This document shows, one piece after another, positions 1-5,397 of a stretch of 6,613 nt of DNA. A program made the position numbers and the translations under genes. The stretch is from Betaproteobacteria bacterium (lineage in GTDB: Bacteria; Pseudomonadota; Gammaproteobacteria; Burkholderiales; CAIKXV01). Numbering within the stretch: the stretch's first letter is position 1; every line of letters begins with the position of its first letter. Location of the stretch: positions 1-6,613 of the forward strand of contig CANGUQ010000211.1 of the NCBI GenBank assembly GCA_947456915.1, written 5' to 3'. A model generated the notes under the pieces. That model did no database searches. It saw only the letters and a list, made by a program, of their open reading frames with translations, and was not told the origin of the DNA.

Positions 1-63
1 AGCGCGCAGCCGGGGCTGAAAGCGGGTCCCCGTCAGGCCGTACCGGGCCGGCTGGCCGATGCC

Positions 64-546
64 TCACTTGGGCAGTGGCAGGAACGGCTGGCCCGATACG
101 GGATCGATGTCGCGCGGCGGTACCGTCGGTGCCGGGCGGGTGAGCACGCGGCGGGTCGCGGGATCGATCTCGAACCGCTCGCCGCGCTCGTTCTCGATGA
201 GCAGCTTGCTGCTCTCCACGCGCAGCGAACGGAACCAGACATCCTGCACATCGCCTTCGAGCTCGGGGCGTCGCGGATTGTCGTAGACCTTGAGGCGCCA
301 CAGTTCGCGGTTGGACGAATCGTAGGCCGCGAGGAAGCCGCCCGCCTGGCCGTCGGTCTTCGGGTCGCCGGCGATCTGGGCATAGCGAATCCCGCCGAGG
401 AGCACCGGAGCAACGCGCGGCGGCGGTGCACGGCTCGCGCTCGGCTTGGACGGAGATGTCATGGTGGCCTCCTTTGCACTGTCGCCGCAGCCCGCAGCCG
501 CGACCGAAACGATGAGTGCCGCGGCGATGGCGGCGACGCGGGTCAT
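64..546 (-). CDS. Putative immunity lipoprotein paired with the M35-like metalloprotease
   Basis: This 160-residue protein begins with a short basic N-end (MTRV), a hydrophobic run of about 14 residues and a lipobox (A-A-G-C, cysteine at residue 20). Residue 21 is Gly, not Asp, which favours outer-membrane sorting. A Pro/Ser/Ala-rich linker (about residues 28-47) leads to a compact folded region with G-G-F-L-A-A-Y-D, W-R-L-K-V-Y-D and W-F-R-S-L stretches (about 66-115), then a Pro-rich tail. I chose the ATG at 546 because it overlaps the upstream TAA as TAATG and puts the signal peptide at the N-terminus; an in-frame ATG at 588 would add 14 non-signal residues. I infer an antidote that keeps the neighbouring protease inactive in the periplasm, based on gene order, coupling and location. 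I recognise no named immunity family. The gene looks intact even though its toxin partner is interrupted. Confidence 0.72.
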   Translation of the reverse strand: MTRVAAIAAALIVSVAAAGCGDSAKEATMTSPSKPSASRAPPPRVAPVLLGGIRYAQIAGDPKTDGQAGGFLAAYDSSNRELWRLKVYDNPRRPELEGDVQDVWFRSLRVESSKLLIENERGERFEIDPATRRVLTRPAPTVPPRDIDPVSGQPFLPLPK

Positions 547-1688
547 TACGCGCCGAGCTTGTGCTCGATGCGCTGTGCCGGAGTCCATCCGGTGTCCGCG
601 TACAGCTTGGAGCCGAGCGCCGCGATGCGGTCGCTGTCGGTGAGCGCGCCCGCAGCATCGGCACAGAAGAAGGCCCAGCTGTCAGCGTTGGTCTGGCACT
701 GCGCCATGGTGAGCGTGCGCACCGCTTGAAACTCGGGGTCCAGTGCGGTGCGGGCATTGATGACGCGCCGGAACACGTCGCTTTCCCGCGGCAACAGACC
801 CTGCCAGCTGTAGCTGTGATCCTCGGTCTGGCAGTAGTTGTGCGTAAGCTCGTGAACGATGATCCGCGCCCAGTTGGTCGCTCCGGTCAGCGTGTTGCCG
901 TTGCCCCAGAATCCGGGCTCCACCCACACGGCGTGAACGTCGTTCTGGGTGAATGTGCAGGCCTCGCTGCCTTCCCACGGGCTGCCGGTGCCGCGCTGCG
1001 CAGGGTCGTCGAGGACGATGAGGTCGCCGATCTTGAGTCCGATCGAGATCTACAGCAGGCCGCGCTTGAGCGTGGGCGCGAAGGCCGCAATCGCAGCATC
1101 GATGTCGGCGTGCGTCGCGGGGACGAACCAGCGCTTGAGGATGGCCCTGTGTTCGGGGCGCGCGGGATCGCCGGCGACGATCATGGCGCGTTCCACCCAG
1201 CGAAGCGCGGTGCACACGGCACCGTCGATCCGACGCTTCTACTCGTCGGAATAGATCTCGGTCTTCAGTTCGAGCAACTGGTCCACTGCCGCGTCGCCCG
1301 ACGCGCGGTACTCGATCGGGTGCGCGCGCAGCGCCGACGGTGTCGAGAGGATCCAGAGCTTGCGTCCTCCGCCCTGATCGAAAAAGTAGAGATGGGCCAG
1401 CGTCTTCAGCAGCAGCGCACGGGCGCGCGCGTTGTCGGACGGTTTGCTCAGCAGGCCACCTTCGGCCTTGGCGGCGGCGCGCAGGGCCTTGGCGAGGGAC
1501 TTCACGCCGGTGAGGTTGCGCCGGATCGTGTCGGGGATCTTGCTCTGCAGATAGTGGAACCCGTCGTTGCGCACGAGCTTCGGCAGCGCCTCGGCAATGG
1601 ATTTCCACTCGCTCGAATACTTCTCGGGCGTCTGGATCGCGGCGACCCGCTTCTGATGGATTGTCAGGTAACGTGACGGGTCCGGCAT
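546..1688 (-). pseudogene. M35/aspzincin-like zinc metalloprotease toxin, interrupted by two in-frame TAG codons
   Basis: A single minus frame runs 380 codons from ATG 1688 to TAA 546-548, broken only by TAG at 1239-1241 (codon 150) and TAG at 1050-1052 (codon 213). There is no frameshift. The C-terminal part carries the zinc site V-H-E-L-T-H (His279, Glu280, His283), followed by T-E-D-H-S-Y (Asp290, Tyr293). This matches the (G)TxDxxY(G) signature of aspzincin endopeptidases such as deuterolysin and Lys-N, where the Asp is the third zinc ligand. N-A-D-S-W-A-F-F, about 60 residues later, also fits the family. The N-terminal half is helical and Lys/Ala-rich with no signal peptide, as in effectors carried by a secretion apparatus. 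The start at 1688 has a purine-rich AGAAAGAAG upstream; ATGs at 1715 and 1733 are alternatives. A lipoprotein gene overlaps its stop by one base. It is either a recently inactivated effector or a gene expressed by amber read-through. The fold call is fairly secure; the effector role is inferred. Confidence 0.74.
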
Positions 1689-1831
1689 GCTGTCTTCTTT
1701 CTCGCAGCGGTTCATGGTGCTCACGCTCCGCATGGTACTCAAGCAGCCGACTGCTGCGGCGCGTCGGTGCGCGGCGCCGCGGGACGGAGGGTGTTGCCCG
1801 CGAGCGGCGGGGCGTGGTCGATCACGCAGGC

Positions 1832-1974
1832 CGCGAGGCTCGTCGAGCGCGGTGCGCCCGCGCCCGTCGGCAGATCCGGAGCCGATGCCTGCCGGTGCGG
1901 CGCATCGGTACGCGGCGCGGGAGCTCACGGCAGCAGTGCGTGAGGGCGGCGGGGATGTGTGAAAGTACTATTCG
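1832..1974. repeat. Copy A of a diverged repeat ahead of the metalloprotease cassette
   Basis: This segment aligns colinearly with 4739-4882. Four blocks keep order and spacing: 1832-1851 with 4739-4758 (19 of 20 identical), 1884-1908 with 4791-4815 (22 of 25), 1923-1945 with 4832-4854 (21 of 23), and 1960-1974 with 4868-4882 (15 of 15, TGAAAGTACTATTCG). Weaker similarity continues left to about 1793. The third-order hairpin CCGATGC (1882-1888) / GCATCGG (1902-1908) is kept in the other copy. Both copies sit directly upstream of a minus-strand toxin gene. No reading frame is convincingly conserved between them, so a leader, structured RNA, recombination site or decayed common N-terminal coding segment all remain possible. 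Between this block and the start at 1688 I see no other feature. Confidence 0.8.
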
Positions 1975-2106
1975 CTGAAGAATGCGAGCGATCCGCACCA
2001 AAGCCTGACTGCGCTGAATGAAGCCATTGAGATGGCTCGGAAGGCAATCCCGAACCGAGCCGAGAGCCTCTCGCTGCTGGGAGGCGTTCATCGGTTCGAT
2101 GGTTGA
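1963..2106 (+). pseudogene. 3' fragment of an unidentified gene upstream of the LRR gene
   Basis: From 1963 a plus-strand frame is open for 47 codons to TGA at 2104-2106. The translation after the shared 15-mer has a normal mixed, helix-forming composition (for example L-T-A-L-N-E-A-I-E-M-A-R-K-A-I-P-N-R), unlike the Arg/Ala/Gly-rich translations of the adjoining repeat. There is no start codon, and a TGA at 1960-1962 closes the frame upstream, so at most the C-terminal end of a protein is present. It lies 35 nt before the LRR gene in the same direction, which would fit the tail of a toxin whose immunity gene survived. I do not recognise the family, and chance openness is possible at this length. 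Confidence 0.35.
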
Positions 2107-2128
2107 CGGAACAAGCTCATGGCGATTG

Positions 2129-2136
2129 ACAGGAGA
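2129..2136 (+). promoter_or_regulatory. Ribosome binding site of the LRR gene
   Basis: The stretch ACAGGAGAG just before the ATG at 2142 is a clear Shine-Dalgarno match at normal spacing. It supports the ATG at 2142 over internal starts. Confidence 0.6.
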
Positions 2137-2141
2137 GTCCG

Positions 2142-3230
2142 ATGCTGCAGGCCCGGTTTCAGGTTCGTGCGGACACCAGCGTCGAGCAGATCGACGCGTT
2201 GGCTGGCGATGAGCTTTGGCAGAGCATCGGGCTGTCCCCTGGACTCCCGGCTCGACAGATCGAAGCCATCGATCACTTGCTTGCCACTCGCCCGACCCTG
2301 ACGGTTGCGATCAGCAAGGCGGAGGCGCTTTCCCAACTCGGCAAGCTGCGCAACGTGAAATGGCTGCAGCTCTTCTTTTCTGTTGCCGATGACCCGATCG
2401 AGGACGCCAAGCTCCAGGCCGCGCTCCGCTTTCCTGCTCTTCGGGGCCTGAGGCTTCACGCGCATTGGGTCCATGACCTTGCGCTGCTCCGCAACCTCCC
2501 ACAGGACCTGGAGTCCCTGGTGCTGGATGCGGAGACCGATCGCCCGAAAGTCGGCATGGATGCGTTGCGCAGGTTTCGCGACCTTGGGCGCCTGTCCCTG
2601 GCGGGGCCGTGCAAAGGACTCGACGCACTCGGGGATCTGAGGAACCTGCGGGAGCTAGGGTTGCCCAAGGTCGGTGCCGACACATGCGCCTTCCTGTCGG
2701 ACCTGAAGGAACTCGAGCACCTGTATCTGGGTCGAGGGTCGCTCTCCGATCTCACCGTCGTTGGCACACTGCCGCGCCTGCGGCTCCTGTCCCTGTTCGA
2801 ACTGAGGCGTCTGTCCGATGTCTCGCCCCTGTCCGATTGCCACACCTTGCAGTGGTTGGACCTTGACACGATGCCGGGCGTGTCCGGATTGCCCTCGCTG
2901 GCTGAAAGCCTGCTGGTGCTGAAGCTCGAATCGCTGCCCAGCCTGGTGGACTTCGCCAGGGTGTCATCGGCATCCGCGCTCGAGTTGTTCCTGTTCGTGT
3001 CGTCGAAGAAGCCGGCCGCTGTTCCGGCCGATTTCGAGCCGGTTCTGAGGCTTCCTTCACTGAGACACGTGAAGGCCGCATTCGGCATCACGCGACTGAA
3101 CGAGGTGTTCGATCGGCTGGCATCGCAGTATGGAAAGGGCTGGAATGCGCCCGACTTCGACGCCTATCGAGCCCGTGTAGCGCTGTCGGCAACACGGGAG
3201 ACCGCACACCGCCCCGACCTGTCCGCCTAG
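2142..3230 (+). CDS. Leucine-rich-repeat protein, cytoplasmic, possible LRR-type immunity protein
   Basis: A 362-residue protein with no signal peptide or membrane segment. From about residue 65 to 285 it is built of irregular bacterial LRR units of roughly 22-25 residues: L-R-N-V-K-W-L-Q-L, F-P-A-L-R-G-L-R-L, D-L-E-S-L-V-L, F-R-D-L-G-R-L-S-L, L-R-N-L-R-E-L-G-L, L-K-E-L-E-H-L-Y-L, L-P-R-L-R-L-L-S-L, C-H-T-L-Q-W-L-D-L and L-L-V-L-K-L. These form a curved binding surface. An N-terminal capping region (1-60) and a non-repeat C-terminal region (about 300-362) flank it. The start at 2142 has a good AGGAGAG ribosome site 5 nt upstream. It ends with TAG, so TAG is used as a stop in this locus. LRR proteins are a known class of polymorphic-toxin immunity proteins; that role here is inferred from neighbours. 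A general protein-interaction protein is the alternative. Confidence 0.85.
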   Translation: MLQARFQVRADTSVEQIDALAGDELWQSIGLSPGLPARQIEAIDHLLATRPTLTVAISKAEALSQLGKLRNVKWLQLFFSVADDPIEDAKLQAALRFPALRGLRLHAHWVHDLALLRNLPQDLESLVLDAETDRPKVGMDALRRFRDLGRLSLAGPCKGLDALGDLRNLRELGLPKVGADTCAFLSDLKELEHLYLGRGSLSDLTVVGTLPRLRLLSLFELRRLSDVSPLSDCHTLQWLDLDTMPGVSGLPSLAESLLVLKLESLPSLVDFARVSSASALELFLFVSSKKPAAVPADFEPVLRLPSLRHVKAAFGITRLNEVFDRLASQYGKGWNAPDFDAYRARVALSATRETAHRPDLSA

Positions 3231-3392
3231 CAACGGCATTCAGCGCGTGGCGCCGCTGCTGGATGCAGTTGCCGGCAGTCGCGATCTCGCAAGTTCCCCG
3301 TGAAGCGGTCATCGCCTTTGCATTCGGAGAGATCGGGCTGAATCGTCCCCAAGGCGGGCATCGATTCCCCGGAATGGCGCGTCGGCAGGCAG
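3231..3392. other. Unassigned stretch between the LRR gene and the IS21 end
   Basis: No gene can be assigned. A plus frame from about 3265 is open for roughly 45 codons and runs into the IS21 end, stopping at TGA 3413-3415. A minus frame from an ATG near 3362 is open for a similar length. Neither has a recognisable motif or a clear ribosome site. It is probably the flank of the IS21 insertion, holding a short gene remnant at most. Confidence 0.4.
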
Positions 3393-3444
3393 TGTCAGGC
3401 GACATGAAAAACTGACCCCCTGGCGACATTGAGAACTGCCCCCC
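3393..3444 (-). repeat. IS21-family right end with tandem 23-bp terminal repeats
   Basis: TGTCAGGCGACATG opens the element at 3393. Two direct repeats follow at 3398-3420 and 3422-3444, each of the form GGCGACAT-N6-ACTG-CCCC, identical at 19 of 23 positions. Read on the minus strand they end in GTCAGTTTTTCATGTCGCC then TGACA, the arrangement at the ends of many IS21-family elements, where such repeats bind the transposase. The orientation makes this the end downstream of istB. The opposite end is not seen. Confidence 0.72.
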
Positions 3445-3493
3445 TTCGAGGACGAAGGAGGTCCTGCCGCTCCCCGCGCGCTGCTGCGCCGAG

Positions 3494-3814
3494 TCACACC
3501 GCCCACTGACCCGGCGGTGCGCGCGCCGCGTGCAGCACACGCGGCTCCCGCGAGCTGTCCGATGCGTGATCACCCTGCGCGAGAATGCGCGCAATCACCG
3601 GGCTGATATCGGCCATGAGCCGTCTGAGCGCAGAGCAACTGCCGGAAAAGCCGTGCTCGCGCCGCAGCACGGCGTGGATTGCTGCGCCCGACACCCCCTT
3701 AACAACCCGGGCCTCGATCTGGGTGCGAGCGGCTCCAGCGCTGATACTGTCGTGGCAGCACGCCGCGCCCGCCCCGGCGCCGCGGACCTGGCGCTGGTGC
3801 AGGCGCACATCCAC
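3494..3814 (-). pseudogene. istA: Fragment of IS21-family transposase IstA
   Basis: The recognisable part is about 43 residues encoded by 3599-3727: an acidic/basic helix followed by A-I-H-A-V-L-R-R-E-H-G-F-S-G-S-C-S-A-L and R-R-L-M-A-D-I. This resembles the segment before the catalytic core of IstA, where a helix-turn-helix-like pattern with a GF-x-GS-x-S-x-x-RR motif is typical. An intact IstA has about 400-500 residues with a DDE core, and istB should follow. Here the DDE core and all of istB are missing and the sequence goes almost directly to the right terminus. So this is the scar of an internally deleted element. The outer limits of the frame are not meaningful as gene ends. Confidence 0.55.
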
Positions 3815-3937
3815 GCCGGCTACCGGGACGTGAAGACCAGCAAGCGAGTGCAGGCCCGCAGGATGGCCAGGGCCGCTGTTGTCACCGACCGGCCGCCGAC
3901 CGACCTGGGCGAGCGCAGCAAAGTGCGGCCGGGGTGA
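3752..3937 (+). other. Short high-GC3 open frame, possible 3' gene fragment
   Basis: From a GTG at 3752 to TGA at 3935-3937 a 61-codon plus frame has almost every third position G or C, and a basic translation with a plausible helix (K-T-S-K-R-V-Q-A-R-R-M-A-R-A). No family is recognised, and there is no clear ribosome site. It fills the gap between the istA fragment and the STY0301-type gene and may be the end of a gene cut by the rearrangement, or a chance frame in GC-rich DNA. Confidence 0.25.
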
Positions 3938-3949
3938 AGGCGGGCCGCT

Positions 3950-4300
3950 TCAGCGGCAGCGCAGATGGCTGGCGCCATCCGCGTCGCGCCGGAAGTGGCA
4001 GCGCGCGACCGTCGGCTTGAGCAGCACCTCGGCGGCTGCGCCGCTGCGGTGGATGCAGCGCACGGTGACCGAGCCGCCGCGTGCGTGGATGCCCGACAGC
4101 GTGTACACGTCCGACCGGCTGCCGGTCCCATCGGGCGCCAGGTAGGCCAGGTCGGCGGGTGGACCATCGAACAGATGGATCTGCTGCACCGGGTCGGCCG
4201 GACGTGCCGGACAGACCTCGGCACCGCTGGCACGGGCCGCGGAGCTGGCGCAGGCCACTGCCAGCAGTAGCAACCGCAGGACCCCGTCAGTCGATGACAT
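3950..4300 (-). CDS. STY0301-family secreted protein, likely immunity to the amidase toxin
   Basis: A 116-residue protein with an N-terminal signal peptide (hydrophobic L-R-L-L-L-L-A-V-A-C core, cleavage plausible near A-R-A-S-G/A-E, about residue 26). The A-V-A-C stretch could also be read as a weak lipobox. The mature part starts with E-V-C-P and has L-F-D-G-P-P, L-A-P-D and V-R-C-I-H-R. Four cysteines after the signal suggest disulphides in the periplasm. This pattern (CP near the start, FDGPP, later Cys pairs) is that of the STY0301 family, which is found beside BPSL0067-type genes. Its start overlaps the end of the amidase gene by 14 bases, so translation is probably coupled. I infer that it binds and blocks the amidase in the periplasm. 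The family call is by recognition without a search. Confidence 0.78.
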   Translation of the reverse strand: MSSTDGVLRLLLLAVACASSAARASGAEVCPARPADPVQQIHLFDGPPADLAYLAPDGTGSRSDVYTLSGIHARGGSVTVRCIHRSGAAAEVLLKPTVARCHFRRDADGASHLRCR

Positions 4301-4640
4301 GGAATCCTGCGCCGTTGTTCGACACGCCGGTGCCGTCCCACTTGATCAGCCGGGGGCCGATCGCCTTGCCTGCACCGGTCACCCATTGGTCATACACGTT
4401 GATCCCCTCGTCGTCCTGGCTGTGGTAGATCGCGGCATGCCCGGAGTAGACACCGTCGGCGTTGAACGTCGCAATCGCAGTGCCCGCCACGATGGTCGTC
4501 AGGCCCTTCGCCGCGACCCCCTTCTTCCAATTGCTTGTCCCCACCGGGATGGTGGGGCACACCCTCGTCACGTAGGACACGCATTGCTCGCAGAAGTCGG
4601 GGCCCTTGCGCTGCGCGGCGGGCGGGATCAGGCGCGGCAA
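4287..4640 (-). CDS. BPSL0067-family NlpC/P60-like amidase toxin domain, 5' end uncertain
   Basis: The clear coding signal starts just before C-E-Q-C-V-S-Y-V (likely catalytic Cys, residue 20 if counted from TTG 4640). It continues through S-N-W-K-K-G, A-G-T-A-I-A-T-F, G-H-A-A-I-Y (likely catalytic His68), N-V-Y-D-Q-W (Asp84) and ends near S-N-N-G-A-G-F. These are the landmarks of BPSL0067-family proteins, a papain-fold group related to type VI amidase effectors that cut peptidoglycan peptides in the periplasm. No ATG lies at a suitable place, and TTG 4640 has no ribosome site. The frame stays open upstream through the GC-rich repeat to beyond 4892. It may be a toxin tip that lost its delivery domain, or the C-terminus of a longer fusion. 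The overlapping STY0301-type gene downstream supports a toxin-immunity pair. Confidence 0.72.
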   Translation of the reverse strand: MPRLIPPAAQRKGPDFCEQCVSYVTRVCPTIPVGTSNWKKGVAAKGLTTIVAGTAIATFNADGVYSGHAAIYHSQDDEGINVYDQWVTGAGKAIGPRLIKWDGTGVSNNGAGFHVID

Positions 4641-4738
4641 GGCAATCGCGGGCCGCAGCGCAGTGCCAGCGCAGGTGTTGCGGGCGCGGGAGGGGATGTG
4701 TCGTGCTCGAGGCGCGCGGGCCAGTCGCTCGCGGATGT

Positions 4739-4882
4739 CGCGAGGGTCGTCGAGCGCGATGCGGCCAAGCCGGGCCGCGGATCGGGCGTCGATGCGTGCC
4801 CGTGCAGCGCATCGGCGCGAGCCTCGGGCGGGCTCGCGGCAGCCGTGCGTGAGGCAGCGGGGGCGTTTGAAAGTACTATTCG
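4739..4882. repeat. Copy B of the diverged repeat ahead of the amidase cassette
   Basis: This is the partner of 1832-1974: same block order, spacing within two bases, and the same orientation relative to the minus-strand toxin that follows. The hairpin CGATGC (4790-4795) / GCATCG (4809-4814) is conserved, and an inner TGC-GCA pairing here corresponds to TGC-GCG in copy A. Similarity ends sharply at the 15-mer ending at 4882, beyond which the two copies have unrelated flanks. On the left it fades near 4672, about 30 bp before the amidase domain becomes recognisable. The region 4641-4950 otherwise holds no assignable gene. Confidence 0.8.
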
Positions 4883-4950
4883 TGGCTTCCAAGGTATCGA
4901 GATCGTCACCGCCGCCGTGGCCGTCGAACGCATTGCAGCGGGCGCATAGA

Positions 4951-4977
4951 ACAACGCCCGCACAGGGCGGGCGTTGT
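4951..4977 (-). terminator. Hairpin terminator after the third toxin-immunity pair
   Basis: ACAACGCCCGC (4951-4961) and GCGGGCGTTGT (4967-4977) form a perfect 11-bp stem with a 5-nt loop. The hairpin begins 5 nt after the TGA of the minus-strand gene ending at 4983. On the minus strand the stem is followed by the short T-containing TTCTAT, so the U-tract is weak. It probably closes the operon that reads leftward from the toxin fragment, insulating it from the repeat and amidase genes. Confidence 0.7.
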
Positions 4978-4982
4978 CGGCC

Positions 4983-5393
4983 TCATGGCTTACGGAACAA
5001 CCTGCCAAGCAAGGCCGCCGATTTCTGCTTGGCGAACGCCTGAAGCTGCGAAGTCTTCTGCTGATCGCTAAACAGGCTGACTACCCTGTCCCAGTTCAGT
5101 TGAAGCAGGTTCGCCATGGCCGCAGGGTCTGGCGGCTCGCCAAGCTGCTGCTGAGTGACAGAGTTGTCCACGAACTCAAGGACGTATTCGAGCTTGTGCC
5201 ACCCTGCAGCGCTGCTTCCCGCATCGACGAAGACTTGTCCGCGGTCACGCTCGAAGCGCAGTGAGAACGGCGCCCCTACCATCACCAGCGCAGCATTGCC
5301 GAACTCCTGTGGCCTGTAGTCGCTTGCACTTGGCGCAAGGCCATTGCCAACGACGAAGGAGAACGCAGGCGCGATGTCAGCTAAATCGGTCAT
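4983..5393 (-). CDS. Putative cytoplasmic immunity protein of the third toxin
   Basis: A 136-residue protein with no signal peptide. ATG 5393 lies 4 nt after the toxin stop (TGA 5398-5400), so it is very likely co-translated with it; the in-frame ORF extends upstream to 5531, but that part overlaps the toxin gene antiparallel-free in another frame and is not needed. The first half is beta-rich (F-S-F-V-V-G, A-L-V-M-V-G, L-R-F-E-R-D-R-G-Q-V-F-V-D, L-E-Y-V-L-E-F-V). The second half is helical with a Pro-containing break near P-P-D-P-A and a basic C-terminal tail. The size and the E-R-D-R-G-Q pattern are typical of small immunity proteins in Rhs/CDI loci, but I cannot assign a named family. A soluble cytoplasmic partner implies a toxin acting inside the target cell. 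Confidence 0.7.
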   Translation of the reverse strand: MTDLADIAPAFSFVVGNGLAPSASDYRPQEFGNAALVMVGAPFSLRFERDRGQVFVDAGSSAAGWHKLEYVLEFVDNSVTQQQLGEPPDPAAMANLLQLNWDRVVSLFSDQQKTSQLQAFAKQKSAALLGRLFRKP

Positions 5394-5397
5394 GGAA

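Noticed and set aside
1..63. Sequence downstream of the lipoprotein gene
   Set aside because: Too short to assign; no terminator, repeat or coding signal that I can support.
516..1676. Long plus-strand open frame of 386 codons, the longest in the window
   Set aside because: It is the mirror of the metalloprotease frame. The minus frame carries the zinc motif, the coupled lipoprotein and a signal for start, while the plus translation is Arg/Ala/Gly-rich without any motif.
1882..1908. Repeat hairpin as an integron attC site
   Set aside because: No GTTRRRY/RYYYAAC core pair is found at the stem ends, and no integrase gene is in the window.
1960..1974. Shared 15-mer read as a promoter -10 region on the minus strand
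   Set aside because: TAGTACT is a poor match, and the bases where a -35 box would lie differ between the two copies.
1822..2091. Minus-strand open frame of 89 codons across the first repeat
   Set aside because: The equivalent frame in the second copy gives an unrelated peptide except for the few residues of the 15-mer, so coding is not supported.
3925..3948. GCGGCC/GGCCGC hairpin after the STY0301-type gene as a terminator
   Set aside because: Only a 6-bp stem with a 12-nt loop and no real T-run; common by chance at this GC content.
4299..4949. Plus-strand open frame of 216 codons ending beside the terminator hairpin
   Set aside because: Its first half is antisense to the amidase domain, whose motifs are clear on the minus strand. 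The last part across the repeat is not conserved in frame in the other repeat copy.
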